Source: Lepus europaeus (Eukaryota; Chordata; Mammalia; Lagomorpha; Leporidae). Taken from it: a stretch of DNA of 64,000 bases. The first letter of the stretch is position 1. Every line of letters begins with the position of its first letter. Both the position numbers and the translations under genes were made by a program. This document shows, in pieces, positions 49,791-61,490 of the stretch. Where the stretch lies: positions 77,590,253 through 77,654,252 of the forward strand of contig NC_084836.1 in the NCBI RefSeq assembly GCF_033115175.1, written 5' to 3'. Under the pieces are notes generated by a model that made no database searches, was not told the origin of the DNA, and worked only from the letters and a program-made list of their open reading frames with translations.

Positions 49791-52700
49791 TCCAATAAAA
49801 AAGAGTAGGCTATATAAAATCTACCTACAATGTGGTCATTTAGCCCCCGTTCCACTATAGTACCAGACAGCGATGCCTACTCTCATCATTGCTATTCAAT
49901 ATAGTACTGAAAATTTTAGCCAGGGACGTTAGGCAAGAAATAGAAATCAAAAGGATGCAAATTTGGAAGGAAGTAGTCAAACTATCCCACTTCGCAGACA
50001 ATACAATCCTTTTTTTAGAGAATTCCAAGAACTCCACTAAGAGACTATTGGAACTCATAGGAGAGTTTGGTAAAATAGCAGGATATAAAATCAACACACA
50101 AAAAATCAACAGCCTTTGTATACACAGAGAATGCCATGGCTGAGAAAGAACTTCTAAAATCAATAGCATTCAGAACAGCTACAAAAATATTAACTATCTT
50201 GGAATAAATTTAACCAAGGTGGTCAAAGATCTCTACGACGAGAATTACACAACTCTAAAGAAAGAAATAGAAGAAGATATAACAAATGGAAAAAAAAATC
50301 ATATTCATGGATTGGAAGAATCAATATTGTCCAAATGTCCACTCTTCCAAAAGCAAATTAGAGATTAAATGTGATACCAAATAAATACCAAAGACATTCT
50401 TCTCAGACGTGGTAAAAATGATGCTGAAATTCATATGCAGGCAGAAGAGACCTCGAATAGCTAAAGCAATCTTATACAACAAAAACAGACCTGTAGGCAT
50501 CAATACCAGATTTCAAGACATACTGCAGGGCAGTTAAAATCAAAACAGTCTGGTGCGAGTACAAAAACATATGGACAGACCAATGAAACAGAATAGAAAC
50601 ACCAGAAATCAATCCAAACATCTACAACCAACTTATTTTTGATCAAGGAGCTAAATCCAATTCCTCGAGCAAGGATAACGTATTCAAAAATGGTGCTGAG
50701 GAAAATAGATCACCACAAGCAGAAGTATGAAGCAAGACCCCTACCTTACACCATACACATTCAACATGGGTTAAACATCTAAATCTAAGATCTGCCACCA
50801 ACAAAGTATTAGAGAACATTGGAGAAACCCTGCAAGATACTGGCACAGGCAAAGACATCTTGGCAAAGACCCCAGAGGCACAGGCAGCCAAAGGCAAAAT
50901 TAACAACTGGGATGACATCAAATTGAGAAGTTTCTGTACCAACAGAATGGGAGAAAAAATTATGCAACTAATAAAGAATTAATCACCAGGATCTACAAAG
51001 CATTCAAGAAACTCCACCACAACAAAACAAACAACCCACTTAAGAGATGGGCCAAGGACCTAAACAGACATTTTTCAAAAGAAGAAATCCAGACATCCAA
51101 TAGACACATGAAAGAATGTTCAGGATCACTAGCCATCAGAGAAATGCAAATCAAAACTACAATGGAGGTTTCACCTCACCCCGGTTAGAATGGCTTACAT
51201 ACAGAAAGCAACTAACAATAGATGCTGGCGAGAATGTGGGGAAAAAAGGCACAGAAATCCACTGTTGGTGAGAATGCAAACTGGTGAAGCCACTATGGAA
51301 GACAGTTTGGAGGTACCTCAGAAATCTGAATGTAGCCCTACCACAGGACCCAGCCATCCCACTCTTCACAATTTACCCAAGGGAAGTTAAATTGGCAAAT
51401 ACAAGAGCTATCTGTACCTCCATGTTTATTGCAGTTCAATTCACAAGAGCTAAGGCATGGAGTCAACCTAAATGCCCATCAACAGAAGACTGCATGAAGA
51501 AATTATGGGATATGTACTCTATGGAATACTACACAGCAGTTATAAAAATGAAATCTGGTCATTTGCAACAAAATGGAGGAATCTGGAAAACATCATGCTT
51601 GAGTGAAATAAGCCAGTCCCAAAGGGACAAATATCATATGTTCTCTGTGATCTGTAACTACTAACTGAGCAACTAAAAGGAAACCTGTAGAAGTGAAACT
51701 GACACTACGAGAAGCAATGACTTGAACAGCCTTTGTACTGACTGTCAAGGAACAGCTTACCATTTTACTCTTTTTAGTAGTTTATTTTTCTACTTAATAC
51801 AATTTGTTGAAGTCTTTATTTAACACAGAATTATACTTAGGTGTTTAAATTTAACTGAAAATTGATCTCTATTAAAAATAAGGGTTCAAATAAGAGAGGA
51901 AGGAGATGTACAATTTGGCACACGTTCCCTAGGACTTACCCCTAAGGGTCAAGCTAAAAATGTGCCATAGGACTCCAAATCCCATTAAGTTGGCAGGCCC
52001 CATTGCCATCTTCTTAGTTAAAGTGATCAGTTTAAGTTCATAACTGATCATAAAGATTCGATTAAGTGTCAGAGAGATCACATAAATAAGACCAAGTGTC
52101 TGCTAATAATAACTGATAGAATTTAAAAGGAGAGAATGATCCAACATGGGAAGCAGGATACACAGCAGACTCAGAATGAGAAATGTCCTAAACAGCACTC
52201 TGGCCTCAGAATCAGCCCTTAAGGCATTTGGAGCTGGTAAAAAGCCCATGAGAGTTTCTCAGGCATTGAAAGCCAAAACACTCTGGCAAAAAATGACCTA
52301 CATGAAAGATCTCTGTGAGTGAGAACCCAGTGGAAAGAATGGGCCATCAAAGAAGGAGGTACCTTTCTCTGAAGGGAGGAGAGAACTCCCACTTTGATCA
52401 TGGCCTTGTCAAAATATTGTAGGAGTTTGTGGACTTAAGAGGCTTCCATAGCCTTGGCATTTCATGACAAGAGCCTCAGGTGATCAGTGACATCATAAAT
52501 AAGAGTGTCAATTGTTAAATCAGCAACAGGAGTCACTATGCACTTATTCCCCATGTAGGACCTCTGTCCTTAATGTGTTGTACTATGAGAATTAATGGTA
52601 AAACTAGTCTTCAAACAGTACTTTATACTTTATTGTCTATGTGGGTGCAAACTGTTGAAGTCTTTACTAGTATAGAGTTGATCTTCTGTGTATAAAGATA

Positions 52701-52850
52701 ATTAAAAATGAATCTTAATGAGGAATGGGATGGGAGAGAGAGTAGGAGGTGAGATGTTTAGGGGTGAGAGGGCGGGTATGGGGGAAAGAACCACTATATT
52801 CCAAAAGTTGTACTTTGGAAATTTATATTTATTAAATAAATCTTTCTATA
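49790..52850 (+). mobile_element. Lagomorph LINE-1, plus, 5'-truncated, with 3' UTR
   Basis: Starts inside ORF2 reverse transcriptase: a frame at 49889 reads LLELIGEFGKIAGYKINTQK after a region with FADNTILF, where the active-site FADD Asp-Asp has become Asp-Asn. It continues through the ORF2 end (GGAATACTACACAGCAGTTA near 51525), then about 1.2 kb of 3' UTR and tail TTATTAAATAAATCTTTC at 52828. ORF2 is broken in several places, so it cannot move by itself. Confidence 0.92.
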
Positions 52851-52854
52851 AAAA

Positions 52855-53135
52855 ACTGCATCTCAAAGTGTCAATTTCACTCCTGTACATTACCTTTAAG
52901 GTATTCTATTAGTTGCTACAGATCAGGGAGATCATTTAGTATCTGTCTTTTTTGGGACTGGCTCATTTCACTAACTATAATGGTTTCCAGTTGCATCCAT
53001 TTTGTTGCAAAAGACAGGATTTCATTTTGTATTACTGATTGGCGGTATTCCATATTGTATATATCATAATTCCTTTATCTAATCTAGTTTTAACTTTGAT
53101 AAGTAGATGGTTTGTTTCCATGATGAACAGCTGAA
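52855..53135 (-). mobile_element. LINE-1 ORF2 3' fragment, minus
   Basis: TGGCTCATTTCACTAACTAT, GGTTTCCAGTTGCATCCATT and TTGTTGCAAAAGACAGGATT are antisense L1 phrases. It lies tail to tail with the preceding plus-strand element. Confidence 0.85.
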
Positions 53136-53339
53136 TCTATTTGGATTGCCAGGCTTACATCATGTGTCTGCTGTTCAACAATCACGTGTGTTTTGCGTTG
53201 GATATGTGATCACCTATCTTGACAGAATATTTCAGTCTCCCTTGGTAAGCATGCTTCATAATCTTAGTGCTTTTAAATATTGATTCTATTTGAATTTATT
53301 TCTTAAATAATATTTATGAGAAGTAGAAAATACAGAAAC

Positions 53340-55235
53340 ATCAATATTTCTTAATCATAATTTTTCCAGAAAGCATATTTATATAAGTAACAACAGAAAA
53401 CTTCCCTGATCTGGCAATAGAAGCCAGTACTCTCTGAAGTACAGAGGTGTCAACCAAATTCTACACAAAAATAAAAGAGCAGAAGAGATAAGAAGCTCAT
53501 TACATGCAAAGGAGTATTGATATGACTATATAAAAATATGAAGGCCAGGAGGCAGTGCAATATGTTCAAAGTGCTGAAGGAAAAACCTGGCAACCAAGGA
53601 AAAGCTTTCTTTCATAAGTCAGGGACAGATTAATCTGCTTCCATCACTGTCACAAAACACCTGAGGCTGGCTACCCCATAAGGTAAACAGGGTTATGTAA
53701 CTCAACACTTTGGAGGCTCAGAGTTCAAGATCTGACCCCTACAGAGGTTCCCATTGGACACTCACATCATGGGAGGAACATATGCAAGAGGGAGTGGTCA
53801 CATGGTGAGAAGGGGAGCCAGAGCAAGGGCAGCCTCTCTCATGAACTATCTGGACTCCATGGAAACTCTGAATCTCTTCTGAGGGCAGCACTCCCAATAA
53901 CTTAATTATCTGGCGTCAGGCCCCAATTCTTCAGAGTCACAACCCTCCTCCAATTTTGCCACATCGAGAATCATGCCTCCAACACATGGGCCCTTGGGGT
54001 ACACACGAAACCATAACCAAACCAAAGCAAAGGGGAAATTTTAAAATTTCCCAGGCAACCTAAATCGAAAGGAGTCCATTGCCACTAGACCTGTCTTTCA
54101 AGGACTGCTGATGGGAGTTCTTTAAGCTGAAATAAAAGACTGTTAGTTAATAACATGAAATATATGGCAGCCCAGAACTCGATGGTACAGTAAAACAGAA
54201 TATTCTAAGACTGAAATGATGATGTATACAACTTTATCCCTTAAACAAAAGTTAAGAGACAAAACTATGAATAACAACTATAGCTACAATAAATCGTAAG
54301 GGACACACATTACAAAATGATATAAATTCTAACATCAAATACATAAAAATGGGAGGTGGAATAAAAGTGTACAATTATTCGATGCAATCAATTTATTATC
54401 AGTTTTAAACAGGTTTTATATGTACAAGATGCTCTGTGTCAGCCTCAGGTAAACATGAAGCAAAAATCTTTAGTAAAAGTATAAAACACAGGTAGAAAGG
54501 ATTCAAAGCACACAAATACAGAAGGCCATCAAACCACAAGGGAAGAAGACAGCAAGGGTGAAGAAAGAAATACTGTCTATAAAACAAGAAAATGACCAAC
54601 AAAATGTAAGTAGTGAGTCCTTGCCCATCAATAACTACCTGAGTATACCTGGAATAAAGTCGCCAACAGAAAGACCCAAAGTGCATGAGTAGGTTTTCCC
54701 TGCACTTCTATCAATCGACAGATGAATAGGCAAAAATCAAAAGAAACAACAGAGCAAACCTATACCATTGGCCAAATGGATCCAATTGATCTAGCAAAAG
54801 AGAGCTCACTCTCTCTCCCTCTTTCTGTCTTTCCTGATCTGTTTCTCCATCTCTCTGTTCCTCACTCTCTTCTCTCTCTCTCTCTCTCTCCCTCTTTCAT
54901 CTCACAAACATAAAAAATAATATAATGGTCACATTCCTGTGCATTATGTCTACACATGTAACTGTTCATGAATGTTTTAGCATCTGTGTTTGCCCAATAT
55001 TGCAAACAACCAAGTTGTTCTTAAATATATAAATGGAAAAACAAAAAGATGTGATATATCTACACAGTAAAATGTTTTTTTTTTTCAAAATAAAAAGGAA
55101 CAAACTAATATGCCACATAATGGCATAGATAGAGTTAAATGGATATTAAGTGCAACAAAAGCCTATTTTGAATATATATTATATCTTATCTAATTATATG
55201 TTATTCTGCAAAAGGCAGTAGAAAGTTCAGTGGTT
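53340..55235 (+). mobile_element. Old LINE-1 pieces, plus, with an inserted repeat
   Basis: 53400-53640 and 54020-54700 read as old L1 ORF2 5'/ORF1-side sequence (AGGCCAGGAGGCAGTGCAAT, CACAAGGGAAGAAGACAGCA). 55010-55230 resembles an L1 3' end. The middle block 53640-54010 (CACCTGAGGCTGGCTACC..CACATGGGCCCTTGGGG) is a separate, unassigned interspersed repeat. A CT-rich run lies at 54808-54895. Confidence 0.6.
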
Positions 55236-58200
55236 TCCAGAAGTTTAGGGGAGTAGAAGGAGGGCTGAATGGATGAAGCACAGGGGAAGTTTTTGGGCAG
55301 TGTACTTTTGTGCCTAATCCTAAATTTGTGGAGACATAACATTATGCATTTGTCAAAACCCACTGAATGTTAGAGCAAAGCAAGTCAATGCTAATATATG
55401 TAAATAAAGTGATTATTTAGGCGGTTTGTGGAATGCCACTATGAAAGGCAACAGGTGAAAAAACACTGTAACCATATTACAAATGCATGAAATGACTTCA
55501 TTGAGAAGGATGGGGAAAAGACGTCAACACAAGTAATTCTGGAAAGGACTGAAGTCTGTGACAGTCCAGGCAAAGGAAGCTGCCAAACACCTTGCTCTAG
55601 TTAATAATGTTTTCTAGGATGATGCGGGTTCTATATTCTCTTTTTCTTTAAATTCGACAGGCTTATTGCACCTAATGCCACAGAGAAATGAATCAGAATA
55701 TGACATGGAGAAGTTTTCAGTTTCCCGTACATCGACATTCAACTGATCAGAAGTATACAGTCCCATCCATTTCTGTCCTTGGGACTTGAATAATAACAAA
55801 TCCCCAAATTTTCTACATTTTAAAACACCACTTAAATTTAAGCATATTGCAAATCTGTCTTCGATGATTTACAGTTGACCAAACTTTGACATTTAAAAAT
55901 TAACATTTGGAGGTGGGTAGCTGTTTGATTTATGAAAAAAAATTATATTAAAATATTCTCTCTCAAAAGCTCAATTTTAAAAAAATGGGTCATATTAAGC
56001 AAGAGAAGCTAAATACCTTTTCAATTTAATGGTGAAGCATGCATGCACAAAATATTCCCCAAAGTACAACTTAGTGAATAAACAGATATTTACAAAAAAT
56101 TGGGGCTTACTTTTTATTTATTTTTTTTTTAATTTACAACCAACTCAAGTTAAGAACCTAAAAAGCTACAGACTGAATTGTTATAAAATATCAGGATCTA
56201 ATTTTAAGAGCCCAAGCAATGGTTTAATATCATTTAAAATCATAGGGATTTTTCCTCCCTCCAAAGAATAATTTTGAAAAATATGGTTAAGTTTAAAAAG
56301 TTGCAGTGTATTAACAGCTATTCCATGGGAAGTGAGATTACAGTTACTGTCATTAAAAAACAGCACACTTCAGAAAAATGCATTGAAGCCTGTACAAAAA
56401 GCTATTTAACACTGATACAAAATAAAATACTTTAGAATTATGCACACATATGGAAGCTACATTTTAAACTTTACATTGTCATGTTTAAAATGTACACATT
56501 TACCTTACAGTTATTTCACTTATCAATTTATTAAAAATACAACTGCAACATGCTAGAAAGCAGTCCATCACAGGGACGTGGGCACACATCTGCAGCCCCC
56601 GGGAGGCCGGAGTCCTGTGCACAGCCAGGTTTGGAACAGGCTCTACCACGGTCCTTGCCTGTCTTCCAAATACAAGCCCAGGGTTGTTCCGGTGCTCTCC
56701 TTCCAGTTGCCACTGCAACATCAGGAGGGGAGATTGGTTCTGAGTCCTCCGTCCTCCGCAAAGCCCCAGCCTGCATGCTCTACTGCTCTCCAACAACAGC
56801 CAGTCTGAGCACAGCGGGCACTGTCCCCAGGGCCAGGTCTGGAGGAGCATCTGGAAACCTGCTGGTCCCGAGCCCCCAGGGGACTCCCGGCTGCCTTGGG
56901 TGCTGTCCACAGGCCCTCAGCCGCTCCTCCATTTTTTGATGTGGCTTTCAAAGCCAGACTCTGGTGACACGGAGCGTCCAATGTGGAAAGTGACCTTCTC
57001 CCAGGAGGCTTCTGCCAGGAATGTCGGTCAGGGCAAGGCCTGGCTACTGACTGGTCTGGCCCTTTCTCAGGCAGCTCCCCACAGGCCTTCTCGTGGGCAG
57101 CTGGTGGGCCGCTCTCATGCCTTGTTCTGGAACCTCACAGCCAGACAGGAGTAAGGAGTCACCCCATGGAGCCTGTTTCTTACTTTCTTCAGCTCTGCAA
57201 AACGCACCCTGAGGCTTCCAGGCACTGTCTACTGCCGGCTCTGGGGGCCCCACGCCACAGGCCTTGAACTCTACTCCGGCCTCTTGCTTGTTTCTGTCAG
57301 GTCTGGGACCAGGACTCTCCAAACATGCCCTCTATGGTCTCCGCTAACCCTGAAGGCCGGGGTTCCTTCTCTCTGCCATGGCTGGGAGCACCAGAGCAGG
57401 CTCATTTCTCACAGGGACCACCATGGACTTCCACTCCTCCACTTCTGCCTTCTCCAGGGCGGTGATGATCTGGTTCTCATTTATAACCCGGTCAGTCTCG
57501 CTGTGAGCCCTACTCCAGGTCAGCTTGCTCTCTCGTAGCTCAGAGCACCGCAGAACGTAGGTCAGGAAGTACGGGATGCACTGCACCCAATCCTTCTGCT
57601 CCCCCCCAACCTCCCAATGTGCATGTCAGCCTCACTGGTGAGCCCATGGCTCCTTTAAGGTCACCCAACTGCAACCAAGAGGACTGTAGGGATGTGTTTT
57701 GCCAGCATGTTCACCGACTGAGAAGTATGTTTCTCAGAGAAGGCGTTCATGGGAGGGTGGCCAACGGGCATGACAGTCGGGACCCAGGTCAGTTGGGAGG
57801 TTGACCCTGCAGTCAGTAAGGCAGAAAAAACCTGGTTCCTGTGCTCTGTTCTATCAGCAGTGTAAACTCCTTGAGAAAGCACTGGCAGAGCTGGGTTTTC
57901 CCCAAAGTGCTAGACATCATGGTAAGCCACACAGGTTCAGCTACCCCTGGAACAAAACGTATGTTTGAGATAGTCCCACCTAATGCCCCCAGAGCTTGGA
58001 CCCACAGAGCAGACTCTGCTATTTCCCTCCAGCAGATCATGGCCTTTCCAACTGCACTCTTGAGCCTGCTCATGAGAGTCAAACAGGGGAAATGAGAGAA
58101 AAAGAAGTCCTGGAAGTTCCTTTGTGCTTCGTCTCTCTCACACAGGGAAACAGTGATGCTCATGGCAACTTCCTTCCTCCTAACCATGGCCAGGCTAGAA

Positions 58201-60790
58201 CTGCAGGTTTCTTCAGCCAAGCTGCATGTCTCAGCAGTTGACCTCCTGGGACTGATGCCGTTACCAGCATTTCGTCTGACTTCAGAGCCAGAGGCATTGT
58301 AGCTGCTGGAGGATGACGTAAAGGAGCCCAGGGTCAAAGGCTGCCCAGGGAGGCTGGTGGAGCAATATCCCCGTCCCTGTCTCCATTCTGCCCTGGGCCC
58401 CATGCATCAACAGGTGTGCAGGGAGCTTTAGCAAAAGCAGCGCTCCCAGTGAGCCAAGTGGATCCTCCGTCAGCTCCCCCTGCAGCAGAACTAGGTCACC
58501 AGCATTGCGCCCAGGACCCACACGGTTCTGATGTGTGTTCAGTTTTCCCGAGTTAGGCTCTTGGTGCATGTGGTCCAGGCTGCCTTGGCGTCATCTGCAC
58601 TTCCTCGGAAGCTGCCCATTCTAGCAGAGCAGACGGCACTGAGCATCCATTGTGGAGGAGAACGCACTCAGTGCATCCTTCAGGAGGGTCCTTTGGAACT
58701 CACTGCCACAGCGCCAAACTTCATTTCCCCCAGCACGCTGACACCAGAAGCTGGTCTTGTGTACGGTCCTTTGGGCTTCCCCCGGCATGTGTAAAGACCC
58801 CGGAGGAGCCATGGGAAGAGCTGCTGCTGCCGCTGCTGCTGAGGCTGCCACTTCCCTGACAGCACCTGGCTGACACCTTCACTGGGACAGCCTCTGTTTG
58901 CTGAGCTGTGGCCTCTTCAACCTCTGAGCAGCTTTAGAACTGCACAAGGCACGTCTGCCCCTTCTTTCACAGTCCCAGTAAACCAGCAGGCGAGTTTCAT
59001 TCAGGTCAGACTTCGGCCATGACCAGGAGTGCCCGGGCTGCCAGGACCTGGTCACATGAAGGAGCCAGCCCGCCACCACCTGGCACACTTACAGTTCCCG
59101 GATCATATATTCTCATATTGCACTATGTGTACTCTGGCATTAAATAGTTAATTAAATGGACTGAAGGAGTAACATACAGATTTCTCACCACTGAAACGGG
59201 ATTTTACAGATCAGTTGGGGGAAGGGGAAGCTGTAGTTCCATGTCTGATGTTTAGAGCTCAAGCTCAAGACATCAGTGTGAACTCATGTTTAATTTGTTT
59301 CACATAGATCCAGATGTTACATAGAGATGTGTACAGGTGTGAACACAGGCCTGGGATTGTACGTACATGTGTATTTCTTGGCTTTGTCAGCTCAAAGTGC
59401 CCAGAAGTAACACACCTTCCGCAGCACGCAGCACACCAATCACTTGACCTTGCCTTCTAACGTTAGTTATTCAATTATGAAGCTCCTTTGGGAAATGAAT
59501 GATTCTAAGATTGGCACATGGAATATACAAGGTAAGCATGAAGCATGTGTAGTTCCAAAAGTAAAGGAGTGGTGAGAAGAAAAACCTTCCCTAGAGTGAC
59601 AGTATTGTCAAAGGGAAAGGAGACAACGGAGGGAGCTTCCAGGTTACAGCTAAAACAATGTGAACAATGAAACAACTACATTACATTATAGTCCAGATTT
59701 GAAAAACATTTCCTAAGTCTCTACTCATATAAGTAATAAATGACTAAATTCATCAATGGGGGACAATTGAGTCTATGGACACAATGGAATATCACTCAGC
59801 CACAGAGAAGAATGAAATCCTGACATTTGCAGCAACACACGTGACACTGAAGATAATCTTATTAAGTTAAATGACCCAGACAGCAACAGTAGGGCCAGAA
59901 GAGGTGGCAGAAGAGATAGCCAAGGCTGTGGGAGTGTGACGGGCTACAGCAGGCTCCCCCAGGGTCTGTGACCCAGACACCGCATGGCCACCTTCAGGCA
60001 GGAAGCTGTGGAGGAACTATGATATGGGGAGGAGCTGGGCAGCAGCCAAGTGGCCATCGGTGGAAGTGCCGGAGGAGGGCCCAGGAGGGATTCCATGGCC
60101 AGGTTCATCAGGAAGCAGTGCTTGTTGTCCAGCCAGCGCAGGGTCAGCTGGGGGATATGGAGTGGGGCATCTAGCACTAAGCATCACCATGCTGCCCGAA
60201 GGCTTCCAGCACAGGACATGCATGGTGCGCATCCCCAGCTCTGCGACTTCCTGGCCTAGAAGGAGGCGCTGACCTGATGGGGGACGAGGCCACACAGTTC
60301 CGCAAGTGGATCCTGGGCAGTGTGCACCACCTCCACTCACTGGATCGCACACTCAGACCTCAAGCCACTCGGACATCATGCGCTGGACAAGTGCCCTCCC
60401 AGCCCTGGATCAAGCTCCTTGGCTTCCACATGGAACAGGATGGAGGCGAGAGCATTGGCCAGGACCTGTGGCGGCTTCGCCAGGATCTTCCCAAGACGAG
60501 GCACTGCAGAGCCAGGCCCAGGAGGAGGCCAAGGGCGCCCTGCTTGGGGCCAGCAGGCTCAAGTACCGCTTCAGCTGCCTGGAGAACTGCTAGGAGGCCC
60601 TCGCCAGCAGGTGGCCTTGGAGATGAACTTCCTGCATGATTTAGAGCATGCCCTGTAGCAGGAGAAGCTGCAGGCGGGGGAGTGCGGCCTGAGCTAGGAC
60701 CTGCCCAGCCCGTAGGCTCCTGCTCCTTTGCCGCTGGCCTTGGCAACCCTAGGAGAAGTTCACAGCGCCCAGAATGCGGGGGCAGGAGCC
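55236..60790. repeat. DUP-A copy 2
   Basis: Direct partner of 15018-21146, starting at the shared GTTTCCAGAAGTTTAGGGG. Here the DAPK3 pseudogene continues past the point where copy 1 is cut by L1, through a 3' UTR with a poly(A) signal near 61476. This copy therefore keeps the original right side. Confidence 0.9.
56560..58870 (-). pseudogene. FNIP2: FNIP2 processed pseudogene, copy 2
   Basis: Same retrocopy as at 16330-18680, duplicated with DUP-A. The best-preserved part is an open stretch of 196 codons (58403-57813, minus) with [63 protein letters not shown] and [11 protein letters not shown]. Later blocks include [12 protein letters not shown]-type sequence and [13 protein letters not shown] (57880-57700), [17 protein letters not shown] (near 57550) and [17 protein letters not shown] (near 57470). 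Introns are absent and frames are broken. Independent decay since duplication differs slightly from copy 1. Confidence 0.86.
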
Positions 60791-61490
60791 GCACCTCCTC
60801 CACCCCTCTTTACCTGGCCCTCCTGCCCAAACTCTGCCCCTCTGTGATTCAGGGAGGGCTGGGCATCCTCGGAGCAGAAGTGGCCACTGCTGGGCTGAGC
60901 AAGGTGCACGGAGGTCGGGTGGGCTGGGGGTTGGTGACTTGGGGATCTTGTGAACAGCCGGTCCCCCTGTCCCTGGGAGCCCCTAGGGCACCAGCACGGG
61001 AGCTGCGGGGGGGAGGGGGGAAGGGAGCATCCCCTGCCAGGCCCAGAGCCTCCTGGCCTGGGATGAGGGACAGTTGCCACCCATCCTGCGCCATGGTCAC
61101 TGCCCCTCCCTGTCTCTAATGACATCTGCAGTGCTGCTCCTGAGTCTGTCCGTGCTTGGTACCGAGTGGACGCGTCTCCGCAGGGCTCCCCAGCAGAGGC
61201 CCGTGTGCCCCATCACTGGGAGGAAGTGGGGTCCCAGGGGCCTGGGTCCCCCAGCTGGCACCGCAGCAGCCTGGCAGGATACCAAAGCGCCATGTAGTAC
61301 CACCTGCCACTGCCAGTTTGCCAACCTTCTGCCTGAGTGCAGGTCCAAATGGGCAGGTGGCTAGAACCGCTGGGCGGTGTGCACTGACCAGGCTGGGGGC
61401 CTCTATCACGTGCCCCCCAAGAGCTCCATCGGGCCTGCGTGCATGTGCACGCCATGCTCCTGTCAAGCTCAGAGAAATAAAACACAACTC
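59984..61490 (+). pseudogene. DAPK3: DAPK3 processed pseudogene, copy 2 (with 3' UTR and poly(A) signal)
   Basis: Same retrocopy as at 19771-21048. An ATG at 59984 opens MATFRQEAVEEL, followed quickly by a stop. Later blocks in other frames include HPQLCDFLA (near 60240), DEATQFRKWILGSVHHLHSL (near 60330), GQDLWRLRQ (near 60470), [20 protein letters not shown] (near 60530) and the C-terminal ECGLS with TAG at 60695. The internal kinase region is more deleted than in copy 1: the GTPE to tail part is largely missing. About 780 bases of GC-rich 3' UTR follow, ending in AATAAA at 61476-61481, which marks the mRNA 3' end. Non-functional. Confidence 0.88.

Noticed and set aside
49889-50143. 84-codon reverse-transcriptase-like frame as a host gene
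   Set aside because: It is the ORF2 remnant of a truncated LINE-1.
57813-58403. 196-codon FNIP2-like frame as a functional gene
   Set aside because: It lacks both ends of FNIP2, is intronless and continues in other frames on both sides.
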